This document shows, one piece after another, positions 1 to 7,355 of a DNA stretch of 14,945 bases; the stretch's first letter is position 1; each line of letters opens with the position of its first letter. The stretch spans positions 1 to 14,945 of the forward strand of contig JADGIF010000202.1 of assembly GCA_018985225.1 (NCBI GenBank), written 5' to 3'. The notes under the pieces were generated by a model. The model had not been told where the DNA came from and made no database searches. It was given only the letters and a program-made list of their open reading frames with translations. Origin of the DNA: Amoeboradix gromovi. Its lineage: Eukaryota; Sanchytriomycota; Sanchytriomycetes; Sanchytriales; Sanchytriaceae. Made by a program: the position numbers and the translations under genes.

Positions 1-175
1 ACTCCTCAACTAGCTGAATGTCCACTCGCCTCTTAAATCCATAAAACTAATAAAGCTGAAATAATGTTCCAAGTTGTTACAGAAAGTTAGTTCAGTTTTA
101 TATTTGATGTCTCAATTGCAAAAAACAAACTTCATTTTAACTGGCATTTCTTTTAGAAATTCAATCATTTTTAAT

Positions 176-180
176 CCAAT
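176..180 (+). promoter_or_regulatory. CCAAT box upstream of ARL2
   Basis: CCAAT lies 45 nt before the ARL2 start codon. The same motif, in either orientation, lies 42-57 nt upstream of the rhomboid, RPL34 and Sel1-repeat genes. In fungi CCAAT is bound by the HAP/NF-Y complex; use here is inferred from position only. Confidence 0.35.
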
Positions 181-224
181 TTGAAAACGTCGGAGGTCAT
201 TCAGATTCTTTGTACCATCTCGAA

Positions 225-749
225 ATGTTTAGTTTAGTAAAAAAGATCAAGAAAAAGGAGAGGAATAAGAGGATATTGATCCTAGGACTTGATAACTCTG
301 GCAAGACTACGTTCTTACACAATTTCCTACACATCGAGGGCGATATATCACCAACATTTGGGTTTAAAATACATTCTGCAGAACTTTATTCATACAATGT
401 TAACTTCTGGGACTTAGGTGGTCAGTCATCTATAAGAATATTCTGGAGGAATTATTTTGAAGAAATTGTAGATGGTATAATCTGGGTTGTAGATAGTACA
501 GACAGGAATCGCGTTGATCTTGCAAAGCATGAATTACATGCAGTCTTAAAGAGTGATCTGCATTGTCCTGTACTAATTGTTGCTAATAAGCAAGATTTAG
601 AAGATGCTATGAGCGGTAAAGAAATTTCACAAGAATTAGACCTAACAGGAATAACGTTCTCTATGATAGAGTGCTCTGCGCTAGAAGATGACGCTCCAAT
701 GGACCAAATTGAATGGCTACTGAGGCAGGATATAGTTGTACCCAAATAA
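225..749 (+). CDS. ARL2: ARL2-type small GTPase (Cin4/Arl2 family)
   Basis: This 174-aa Arf-like GTPase most resembles ARL2 (yeast Cin4), which works with tubulin cofactors in folding and assembling alpha/beta-tubulin. Visible motifs are the P-loop GLDNSGKT, a switch I region around SPTFGF, WDLGGQ in switch II, WRNYFE, and the base-specificity motif ANKQDL. The N-terminal basic helix (FSLVKKIKKKERN) matches the ARL2 pattern. I start at ATG 225 because the in-frame TTG at 210 is not a plausible eukaryotic start. The residue after Met is Phe, so the Gly2 seen in most Arf proteins is missing; ARL2 is generally reported not to be myristoylated, so this need not matter. The C-terminus is somewhat shorter than usual. 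The CTF4 start lies 39 bp downstream on the same strand. The family is secure; the ARL2 subfamily is likely. Confidence 0.88.
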   Translation: MFSLVKKIKKKERNKRILILGLDNSGKTTFLHNFLHIEGDISPTFGFKIHSAELYSYNVNFWDLGGQSSIRIFWRNYFEEIVDGIIWVVDSTDRNRVDLAKHELHAVLKSDLHCPVLIVANKQDLEDAMSGKEISQELDLTGITFSMIECSALEDDAPMDQIEWLLRQDIVVPK

Positions 750-750
750 A
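745..750 (+). terminator. AATAAA polyadenylation signal overlapping ARL2 stop
   Basis: The TAA stop (747-749) is embedded in AATAAA. The signal is followed by a T-rich stretch, all within 39 bp of the next start codon. Confidence 0.45.
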
Positions 751-788
751 TTTTGGTTTCCTATTTTTTCATTCAAAAGCTCCTTGAA

Positions 789-3336
789 ATGGCAACTAGC
801 AATATTGATACTGCTGGTCCAGTCAACGGAATATTTACAATTGGCGATGAGGCTGTGCTAGTTACTGAGTCTGAGTTACAGTTTGTTAACTCTCTAGGTC
901 TCAAAAACAGTGTTGTGAATGAACCTACAAATTGTTTCTGCAAAAATAAGGACAAAATTCTGTTAGGATATGATACTGAAATAGTCCAGCTTCATAAACA
1001 GGGCGATATGGACAAATACTTGTTAAAAGAGAATTTGGCTATTAGAGTCATGGATTGTTACCAAGGCATCCTAGTTTATGGTTTTGGCAACACCTTGAAA
1101 CGATTCGATTTACTTAGCAACACAAACATTCAGATTAGCACTTCTGGTATTCCATTATCTTGTAAATACAGCCCCGATGGTAAATATATAGCTGTGGGTG
1201 ATAATAATGGATCTTTGGTTATTTATTCCAGCGACACTTTGAACGAGGTTGGAGAGTTTAGCACATACATCAGATACAGTGTTGATGAAGGCGCTCGATT
1301 CCCATTCACCTGGACTCCATTAAATGGATTATTATTGAAGGGCGTTGGATGCATTTACTATTTGGATTCACACTTTAAAAAACAAGCAGAGATTGACTTC
1401 ATCAGCACAATTTACAGCCTTTCTTTGTACAATAACATCATATATGTTTGTACGCTGGCCAATGTTTGTTGCATAGATCTTAAAACTCAAGTTCATATTA
1501 AAGAAATTCCTATTGCCGAACCAATTGGTACAACATTGCTAAACGATCAGGTATTTATAGCTAAAAAACAAGGCGGTGTGTTATTTATGGATATGCTGAC
1601 ATCCAAAGATCCTCGTAAAGTAGCTGCGCCAATAATGGTAGAGGACGAAGCTCACGAAGATACAATGGTTGATACCCCTGTAGATACTCAGACTGATATC
1701 AACTACCAAAAGATATTCAATGGTGAAAATGACATCGGAGATGATCTTAATGACTTCTTGGATGAAGATGAGCAAGAACTAAATCCTCAAGTAAACATTA
1801 ATCCAACTAGTATCAAACAAGTACTGCAGGAAATCAACAACCAGCAAGAACCATACCAATCTGGTACTACTCCGTATGTGGGGACTAAACGATTTTTAGC
1901 ATACAACTTGGTCGGAAAAGTTGCCAAAATCAAAAGACAGGATGGTGCATTCATCACTGGATATTTCCACAACAAAAACAGGAAACCTGTTAGATACAGT
2001 GATTTGAACAATTATGAAATGGCTGATATAAGTGTAGATGGATTGTACCTGGTTCGGACAGAAGAACCTTATGAATTAGCATTTCACGATCCTGATCTGC
2101 AGAATGACTGGCAAATACAATTAGCAGAGGAACCTACGTGTATCAGTGCATTTTCTGGTGGTGTGGCTCTATGTTTAAGCAGCAATTTGTATGTATTTGA
2201 TTCAAGTGGAATCACCATTAATATATATTCGCTAGGAAACAAGATTCTGAGTACGAGTGCGTATGATAGCAAAGTGTTTGTTTGCTATTCTGATAGTATT
2301 GGTAAAAACTGCTACTACTATATAGATACTGCCAACAACCAGTTGATTAAAAATGGGCAATTGCCAGTAAACAATGTGATATTTGCTTCCTTCACATATA
2401 GCGGATTGCCTGTTGTTTACAGTGAACAGGGCACATTATTGATGTTGAGCAGTGGTAATCTATGGATTCCTATACTAGAGCTAAAAGATACTAGCGAGTA
2501 TAATGAGTACTCTATATGGCCTATAGGTGTCAGCGATCGCTTCCATTTTGTAGCGTGCTCTGTATTTTATACTAACATAGAAAGAAATGCCTTGGCCATC
2601 TATTCCGGATGCTATACCTACTAGTTTAGAGCTAGAGATGAAAGGGTTCAGTACAAACAGTCTGATGAATACCATGGAGAACAAGTTCTTGACTTATAGA
2701 ATGATGGCAGACTGCGATGGAGGTGACGCTTTTGACTTGAAGCAAAAGGCAGACAAATTAGCATTAAAACTGATTCAAACCGCATGCAAAGATGATAACT
2801 ACAAAAGAGTAGTTCAATTGAGTTACAAGCTATACCTAACGGCTAGTTTTGAGGCATGCATTAAAGTTGTTAACTATTTCAACAGGCCAGACATAGCGGA
2901 AATAATTATGGATATACAAAAAGAAAATGATGCAGATGATGAAATGCTAATAGAAGAGAACAGAGACCCATTTGCAAATGACGACACGGAAATGAGTAAT
3001 AACTATAGCTTTGATACAACAAAGAATATACTTAACACGCAGTCTATGCTACCAGATGTAAGTAGTATGATACCGGTTGATGACACAATGACTAATATGG
3101 ACACTGCTAGCAATGTGGATGACAGCAATCCATTTGCAATCGAGAAACCTGCGGATGTAATAGAGACCACCTTTACAGAGCAAATACAAAGTGTTCAACA
3201 AAAGGAACAGATGAACCAAAGGCATATGAAAAGAATGATGGAAGAAGAGGAAGATAGAAAAAGGGTAAAGCTAAATGTCCAAAAAGTGGAAAATAAAGAA
3301 AAGGAGAATCTGCAACAGAAGTTGAACTTCAAATAA
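789..3336 (+). CDS. CTF4: Ctf4/AND-1/Mcl1 replisome adaptor, two exons (789-2561, 2581-3336)
   Basis: Ctf4 links the CMG helicase to DNA polymerase alpha and supports sister-chromatid cohesion; it acts in the nucleus as a trimer. After joining the exons the protein is 842 aa, close to fungal Ctf4/Mcl1. The order is: N-terminal WD40-type propeller (about 1-270, with YSPDGKYIAVGDNNGSL); an acidic linker (about 290-345, DDLNDFLDEDEQE); the SepB-type propeller (about 367-590, from FLAYNLVGKVAKI to YSIWPIGV); a helical bundle (about 595-690); then a disordered tail with DPFANDD and NPFAIEKP and a charged Lys/Glu end. The start is ATG 789; an in-frame TTG at 753 is ignored. Read without splicing, the frame ends at TAG 2622-2624 and the C-terminal helical part falls into another frame. 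Removing 2562-2580 joins VACS to KEMPWPSIPDAI, which matches the strand-then-proline-rich pattern of the family. Confidence 0.88.
2562..2580 (+). other. 19-nt spliceosomal intron in CTF4
   Basis: The segment begins GTATTT and ends TACTAACATAG: a 5' splice site, a perfect yeast-type branch site (2570-2576) and an AG three bases later. Its length is 3n+1, exactly what is needed to bring the second Ctf4 frame (frame of 2581) into register. A 5' site at 2550 (GTAGCG) would give 31 nt and also restore frame, but would delete the VACS residues that fit the Ctf4 alignment. Alternatives are a +1 programmed frameshift or a sequencing error. Confidence 0.72.
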
Positions 3337-3337
3337 A
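3332..3337 (+). terminator. AATAAA overlapping CTF4 stop
   Basis: The CTF4 stop TAA (3334-3336) lies inside AATAAA. The convergent rhomboid gene stops at 3359, so the two 3' UTRs must overlap. Confidence 0.45.
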
Positions 3338-3351
3338 CTGATTATTTAAAA

Positions 3352-3357
3352 TTTATT
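3352..3357 (-). terminator. AATAAA just after rhomboid stop
   Basis: On the minus strand the rhomboid stop reads TAATAATAAA, placing AATAAA one base beyond the stop. It sits in the 22-bp gap between convergent genes. Confidence 0.4.
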
Positions 3358-3358
3358 A

Positions 3359-4681
3359 TTAATTACCTAATGTGCCACAAAATGAACAAGAAGATTTGTT
3401 GGAATAAAAGTCATTGGCCACGACTGAGTACAGAATTACAGTCCAAGCTAAGCCAAAGAACCTGCAGGTCCACGGGAACCAGCTACTATAGATTAGAGAT
3501 TTTTTAACTGATATTCTTCGTAGCGTCTTGCGAACAGTTTCGTAAGGTGCAAACACAAGACTGTTCCCGATACCCATTAATAGTCCGCCAATATGAGCAT
3601 AGTTGTCAATAAATGGGACATACACTCCGAATAATATAGAAATGACAATAATTACTAGTAGATTGAACAGTTGCCACGCAGGCTTGTGCAGGGAATTCCA
3701 ATGAATTAGCAAATTAATTAACAAAGCGGCAATAATACCAAAAAGAGCACCAGAACTACCAACAGCAGGCTGAGTGCCAGATGTTTTCGAATACGAAGCG
3801 CCAGAAATTTTTGAGTATGTGGCGCCGAACAGGAAACTAAACGTTCCGCTAATTAAAAAAATTGGGATAATTCTAAACCAAGCCCAGATCTTTTCCAGAT
3901 CTTTTAAGAGAGTTATTTGGAAAAATAAATTTGAGAGCAAGTGGATTATTCCAGCGTGTAAGAAAATTGGTAGAATAACTCGATACCACTGATTTCCATC
4001 GTCGAAACCACATATTTCCTCAAGAGTGCAATTTCCTACCACGCCTTCCTCAATTGGGCAATTTGCAAAAGTGAACTCCTGAAAGTCTTGTTTCTTCATA
4101 CAAGGCACGAATCTAGCTCCTTCTCTAATGAGCACTACAGGCGAGGGACCAATCATATAATTTGACGTAATCGGTTCAATTAGACTTCCTGTTAAGCTTT
4201 TGTTCATCAGCAGAGCGACTATTAGCAGAATTGCATGCAATATAGATACGCTGTACGAAAACCAAGGAAAATATCTTTTAGTTGAATCTTGTTGGAAAAT
4301 ATCGGACTCTCGGCGAGATCTACTGCTGGATCCCCTATAATTCGAGCTCTCAGGAGTAAATGCTGTGGATTCCATTTCGTGAGGCTCTGCACTAGTATAA
4401 CTGTCATTGTATCCTGATTGATCTTGACTAGGGCTCCTGTATGAAAGCCTACTATCATGCTGTTGCCGATTGTCTAGCTTTTTATATTCAAAATTCGGGT
4501 TACTTGTGGAGTTAAATTGAGGTGTAACGAAATCAGTATGCATAACTTGTCCTTCGTTTGCAACATAAGACTGATGTCCAACAGAGCTTACGCTGTCTTC
4601 AGGATGTAATGTGACGTATTTTTCGTTTGGAAATAATCTTGTCGGGCTATCATCTTTGGGGGTTGCATCTTCCTGTAACAT
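3359..4681 (-). CDS. Rhomboid-family intramembrane serine protease
   Basis: This 440-aa protein has a hydrophilic Ser/Asn/Gln-rich N-terminal tail of about 136 residues, a first membrane segment (about 142-160), an ectodomain loop with four cysteines (C194, C208, C218, C224) and the GARFVPCMK pattern of eukaryotic secretory-pathway rhomboids, then a six-helix core. The oxyanion Asn is in HLLSN (N251), the catalytic Ser is S310 in GSSGALFG, and the His is H363 in YAHIGG, so the protease should be active. Rhomboids cut single-pass membrane proteins inside the bilayer; the substrate here is unknown. A final helix follows the core (about 404-423), and C432 and C435 lie near the C-terminus. ATG 4681 is the first in frame. 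The gene converges on CTF4 with 22 bp between stop codons. Just before the catalytic motif is a 16-residue tandem duplication. Confidence 0.9.
   Translation of the reverse strand: MLQEDATPKDDSPTRLFPNEKYVTLHPEDSVSSVGHQSYVANEGQVMHTDFVTPQFNSTSNPNFEYKKLDNRQQHDSRLSYRSPSQDQSGYNDSYTSAEPHEMESTAFTPESSNYRGSSSRSRRESDIFQQDSTKRYFPWFSYSVSILHAILLIVALLMNKSLTGSLIEPITSNYMIGPSPVVLIREGARFVPCMKKQDFQEFTFANCPIEEGVVGNCTLEEICGFDDGNQWYRVILPIFLHAGIIHLLSNLFFQITLLKDLEKIWAWFRIIPIFLISGTFSFLFGATYSKISGASYSKTSGTQPAVGSSGALFGIIAALLINLLIHWNSLHKPAWQLFNLLVIIVISILFGVYVPFIDNYAHIGGLLMGIGNSLVFAPYETVRKTLRRISVKKSLIYSSWFPWTCRFFGLAWTVILYSVVANDFYSNKSSCSFCGTLGN
3776..3823 (-). repeat. Tandem 8-residue duplication in the rhomboid
   Basis: Residues 287-294 (ATYSKISG) and 295-302 (ASYSKTSG) are adjacent imperfect copies of a 24-nt unit, placed in the loop just before the catalytic GSSG. 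Many third positions differ, so the duplication is not new. Confidence 0.75.
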
Positions 4682-4722
4682 TCACCAAAAATCCGATCGT
4701 TGCGTTTTAATTAATGTGACAA

Positions 4723-4727
4723 CCAAT
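4723..4727 (-). promoter_or_regulatory. CCAAT box upstream of rhomboid gene
   Basis: CCAAT on the plus strand (ATTGG on the gene strand) lies 42 nt before the rhomboid start codon. It fits the spacing seen at three other genes in the window. Function is inferred. Confidence 0.35.
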
Positions 4728-4889
4728 CAAAGACCTCACATGTTTGCCAGTGACATTAATCTACGATCTCTGGACAATAGTTGAGATTGTACATATAAAG
4801 ACATTCGCTGACATAATTCGATTCTACATGTTTCCGCTAAGTAAGCAGATCCAAAGTAGAATTATAATTACTTGGTTTTTATGCTTAGG

Positions 4890-4914
4890 TAAAAATGTAC
4901 ATACTACATTTTTA
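4890..4914. repeat. Inverted repeat / hairpin
   Basis: TAAAAATGTA and TACATTTTTA form a perfect 10-bp inverted repeat around a 5-nt loop. With a bulge, the outer CTTAG / TTAAG bases extend the symmetry to about 37 nt. It lies mid-way in the divergent spacer. It could be a terminator of an unseen transcript, a protein-binding site, or chance in AT-rich DNA. Confidence 0.5.
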
Positions 4915-5279
4915 TGTTAAGAGTAACACTATTTCCATTCATAGGCTTTCACATCGTGTTTAGACGTCCGAAAGGTTGACTAAGCTTCTATTAAGTACTT
5001 CTAAATGTCTGCTCACATAATTCTTGGAACTGCCTCCCTAAGTACATACTTTATGTCTTATTTTGGTCTTAATCTTCTTTCTATTCTAACCATTGTATTA
5101 AAAATTAGAAGCACTTGCCATTCCTGTTCGTAATCCAATTGCTATGATCTTGTGAATCTGACGTATTCGAGTATTCAACAAGAAAAGATACAAGAAGCGC
5201 GGCCATGTACGTATGTTACATTTAATATTTTTATTATCACAGCAATTACAATTAAATAAACGGGTCTGAATTAACTCTA

Positions 5280-5375
5280 TGGATACTCGGTGTGTCTACG
5301 GGTTGAAGTGGGGGCCTTTACCCAGTGTGTCTCATGTAAGTTTAAAATGCCCTCTATGATTGGTCAATACACGTG
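5280..5375 (+). promoter_or_regulatory. Candidate RPL34 promoter elements
   Basis: A GC-rich island (about 5287-5334) in AT-rich DNA contains two TGTGTCT copies about 34 bp apart flanking GGGT...ACCC sequence. Downstream are ATTGG (5359-5363, inverse CCAAT) and CACGTG (5370-5375, an E-box), 57 and 45 nt before the start codon. In some ascomycete yeasts Cbf1, which binds CACGTG, serves ribosomal protein promoters; use here is inference. Confidence 0.4.
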
Positions 5376-5419
5376 TTTTGTTGTTTCGGTAGAAAATAAG
5401 TATCAAAAAGAATTCTACA

Positions 5420-5818
5420 ATGGTTCAAAGACTTACTTACAGACGTAGACTTTCTTACAATACTAAGAGTAATGCCACTCGAGTTGTCAAAGCACCTTCA
5501 CGTTTAGTTTTCCAATACCGAAAGAAGTTGGCAAGTGGACCCAAATGTGGGGATCCTGGATGCGATGTTATCTTGCCTGGAATTAAACATTTAAGACCTA
5601 AAGAATATTCAAGAATTTCAAAGAGACAAAAGACTGTTAATAGAGCCTACGGTGGTAGTTTATGTGCTACTTGTGTAAAAGAGCGAGTTTTGCGTGCATT
5701 CTTAATGGAGGAAAAAAAAGTAGTTAAAAAGACTATAAAGGATCAAGCAGAACAGAAAGCTGCTGTAGAAAAGAAAGACAGCAAAAAGAAGAAGAAGTCT
5801 AAGAAGTCAAAGAAATAA
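5420..5818 (+). CDS. RPL34: 60S ribosomal protein L34 (eL34)
   Basis: This 132-aa protein is a component of the large cytosolic ribosomal subunit. The N-terminus [18 protein letters not shown] is diagnostic of eL34. It keeps two cysteine pairs, C43/C48 in KCGDPGC and C82/C85 in CATC, that can form the zinc site of the cysteine-containing form, and the [20 protein letters not shown] core. The last 15 residues are almost entirely Lys and Ser, a longer basic tail than I expect in most eL34 proteins. No intron interrupts the coding frame, although ribosomal protein genes often keep introns in intron-poor genomes. NIF3 starts only 30 bp after the stop on the same strand, so the NIF3 promoter must lie largely within this gene or the pair may be co-transcribed. 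Confidence 0.97.
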   Translation: MVQRLTYRRRLSYNTKSNATRVVKAPSRLVFQYRKKLASGPKCGDPGCDVILPGIKHLRPKEYSRISKRQKTVNRAYGGSLCATCVKERVLRAFLMEEKKVVKKTIKDQAEQKAAVEKKDSKKKKKSKKSKK

Positions 5819-5819
5819 A
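5814..5819 (+). terminator. AATAAA overlapping RPL34 stop
   Basis: The TAA stop (5816-5818) lies inside AATAAA, followed by an AT-only run before the NIF3 start 30 bp on. Confidence 0.45.
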
Positions 5820-5848
5820 CTAAATTTTTTTATCAAATTTTCAATACA

Positions 5849-6598
5849 ATGCTCCGCAGAATTCTTGGGATCTTTGACAAAATCGCACCAAAAGAACTGC
5901 AACCAGCATGGGACAACACCGGCATATTAGTTGAGCCTTTTAAATCTAATGAAAGTAACAAGGTTATGCTAACTATTGATTTGACGGCGAGCGTTTTGGA
6001 CGAAGCGATAAAAAATGAAATTGAAGTAATTGTGGCATATCATCCTATAATATTTAAGGGCATAAAGGAAATAACCCTTGATAACCCGAAGCAAAAAATT
6101 CTAGCTTCCTGCATACACCACGGAATAGGTGTCTTCTGTCCTCATACAAGGCTTGACGCTATTGATGGCGGAATAAACGACTGGCTTTTGGATCCATTTA
6201 TTGGTGAGATCACAACACCTGAAGATAAACTTGGACGGGTGATAAAACTGGCTTCAAACATGAGTGGTAATGCGATAGTAGAAAGAGTCAAGATGCATCT
6301 AAATTTGGAACACCTTCAGGCTGCAAATTTCAAGAACTTTAGCTGTAAGAGCATAGCTGTTTGTGCAGGATCTGGGGGCTCTATTTTGGCTCACTTGGAA
6401 GCAGATTGCTACATAACTGGTGAGCTGGACCACCATTCTATATTAGGATTTGTTGAGAAAAACAAAATGGTGATTGTAACTAACCACACAAATACAGAGA
6501 GAGGCTATCTTGCAGTTTTAAAGCGAAAGTTGACTGAGCTTGGCATAAGCGATGTGGCTGTAAGCATTAATGACAGGGATCCGTTAGCGGTTGTCTAA
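5849..6598 (+). CDS. NIF3: NIF3 / DUF34-family metal-binding protein
   Basis: This 249-aa protein belongs to the widespread NIF3 (YbgI, GTP cyclohydrolase I type 2-like) family, di-metal proteins whose exact reaction is not settled. The family's metal-binding positions are visible: H65 in VAYHPIIF, H99 and D103 in CPHTRLDAIDGG, and H213 and E217 in TNHTNTERGYL. WDNTGILVE near residue 21 and TGELDHHSILGF near 190 are also typical. It is about the length of the compact form, without the inserted PII-like domain of some bacterial members. I see no mitochondrial targeting extension in front of the catalytic start, though the first residues (MLRRILGIF) are weakly amphipathic. The start is ATG 5849, 30 bp after RPL34; the Csm1-like gene follows after 69 bp. 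Confidence 0.92.
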   Translation: MLRRILGIFDKIAPKELQPAWDNTGILVEPFKSNESNKVMLTIDLTASVLDEAIKNEIEVIVAYHPIIFKGIKEITLDNPKQKILASCIHHGIGVFCPHTRLDAIDGGINDWLLDPFIGEITTPEDKLGRVIKLASNMSGNAIVERVKMHLNLEHLQAANFKNFSCKSIAVCAGSGGSILAHLEADCYITGELDHHSILGFVEKNKMVIVTNHTNTERGYLAVLKRKLTELGISDVAVSINDRDPLAVV

Positions 6599-6602
6599 TA
6601 AA
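6597..6602 (+). terminator. AATAAA at NIF3 stop
   Basis: The NIF3 end reads TAATAAA, so the AA of the stop begins the signal. Confidence 0.4.
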
Positions 6603-6667
6603 AAATTTAAAATTAATTTTAGTGCCAAATGTAGTCTAAAAATTACAAAACTCCCTTTCAAACACCA

Positions 6668-7000
6668 ATGCTGCAAGAATTGGGATCTGTCAAGAAGGAA
6701 TTGAATTCGGCATTAAGAAAAATGGAGGACTTGGATTCTAAACTGGTTACAACTTCTAAGTCAGCTCATTTCGAGGTACTTGCTGGATTGTATCAACGTA
6801 TTACTGGTATCAATCTCTCTATTGACAATGATGAACAAATTCACATTCAAATAGGGCATAATCATTTAATTATGATAGAAGAAGAACATGATTATATATT
6901 TAATCCCGTTGAAGTAGTTTCCACTGATCTGACGGAACATTTAAAGATTAAGAAAGAAAATGTTGGTGACTTCATTAAGTTTTTGTCCAATCAACAATAA
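6668..7000 (+). CDS. Small Csm1/Pcs1-like (monopolin) protein
   Basis: This 110-aa protein has a short heptad-like helix (about 3-38) followed by a compact alpha/beta domain (39-110). The pattern LYQRITGINLSID, then alternating strands, then DYIFNPVEV and a final helix (FIKFLSNQQ) matches the C-terminal globular domain of Csm1/Pcs1. That family forms V-shaped dimers that cross-link kinetochores in meiosis I and act at the nucleolus. The coiled coil is much shorter than in characterised yeast Csm1. A missing upstream exon is unlikely to be large because NIF3 ends 69 bp earlier; ATTTTAG in that gap could be a 3' splice site, but I cannot find a matching exon. The RWD-like fold is shared with Spc24/Spc25 and other kinetochore proteins, so the exact family is uncertain. 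Confidence 0.6.
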   Translation: MLQELGSVKKELNSALRKMEDLDSKLVTTSKSAHFEVLAGLYQRITGINLSIDNDEQIHIQIGHNHLIMIEEEHDYIFNPVEVVSTDLTEHLKIKKENVGDFIKFLSNQQ

Positions 7001-7001
7001 A
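6996..7001 (+). terminator. AATAAA overlapping Csm1-like stop
   Basis: The TAA stop (6998-7000) lies within AATAAA, followed by TTATTATTTTTAAT. Confidence 0.45.
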
Positions 7002-7355
7002 TTATTATTTTTAATCCGAAGTACCAATTAACGGAAAAATCAAAGAATTTCCATGGAGATACTGACAATGCAAACCAGTCTATTTCTGTGGCGCACGCTT
7101 TTAAATAAAGGATACATATGTTTCAAGTCTATGTTTATATCTCCGTGTTAGTTTCTTCAGAGTTACATACCTTAAGCAGTATTAACTAATTGATGCTTCA
7201 TTAATTCAAGCAGTATCTCACGTCTCTGTTTACACTTCGAAATAAGGTTTACACCAGTTTATGATCATCGTGATATGTTCCATTAAAAAAGCATAGAAAG
7301 AAGAACTATAGGAACAGCAAAACTCATATAATCGCGATAAATAATTTATTTAATT
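7001..7355. other. Convergent intergenic region
   Basis: These 355 bp lie between the 3' ends of the Csm1-like and Sel1-repeat genes. I see no gene. The right edge holds TCGCGATAAATAATTTATT (7332-7350), which recurs with one mismatch at 12724-12742. Confidence 0.6.
7345..7350 (-). terminator. AATAAA after Sel1-repeat gene stop
   Basis: On the minus strand AATAAATTATTTATCGCG begins five bases after the TAA stop (7356-7358). AATAAATTATT is also found at the ends of the Csm1-like gene and the minus-strand seven-helix gene. Confidence 0.45.

Larger units (their letters stand above)
4682..5419. other. Divergent intergenic region, rhomboid / RPL34
   Basis: I see no supported gene in these 738 bp. 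The ends should carry the two promoters: a CCAAT box near the rhomboid side, and a GC-rich block plus ATTGG and CACGTG near RPL34. The middle is AT-rich and holds one clear hairpin (4890-4914). A GTATGT...ATCACAG stretch near 5212-5244 resembles a short intron but joins no convincing frame. Confidence 0.6.

Noticed and set aside
753-788. N-terminal extension of CTF4 from TTG 753
   Set aside because: TTG is not expected as a start in a eukaryotic nuclear gene, and ATG 789 is in frame with a typical Ctf4-length product.
2527-2580. Intron from GTGTCA at 2527 in CTF4
   Set aside because: Its length, 54 nt, is a multiple of three and would not restore the reading frame. It would also remove conserved SepB residues.
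2587-3336. Separate 249-aa gene starting at ATG 2587
   Set aside because: Its content is the C-terminal part of Ctf4 and it overlaps the end of the first frame by 38 bp. Joining by the 19-nt intron explains both frames.
5212-5244. GTATGT...ATCACAG as a leader intron for RPL34
   Set aside because: It has splice-like ends but no clear branch site, and the flanking ATG gives only a ten-codon frame. It cannot be supported without transcripts.
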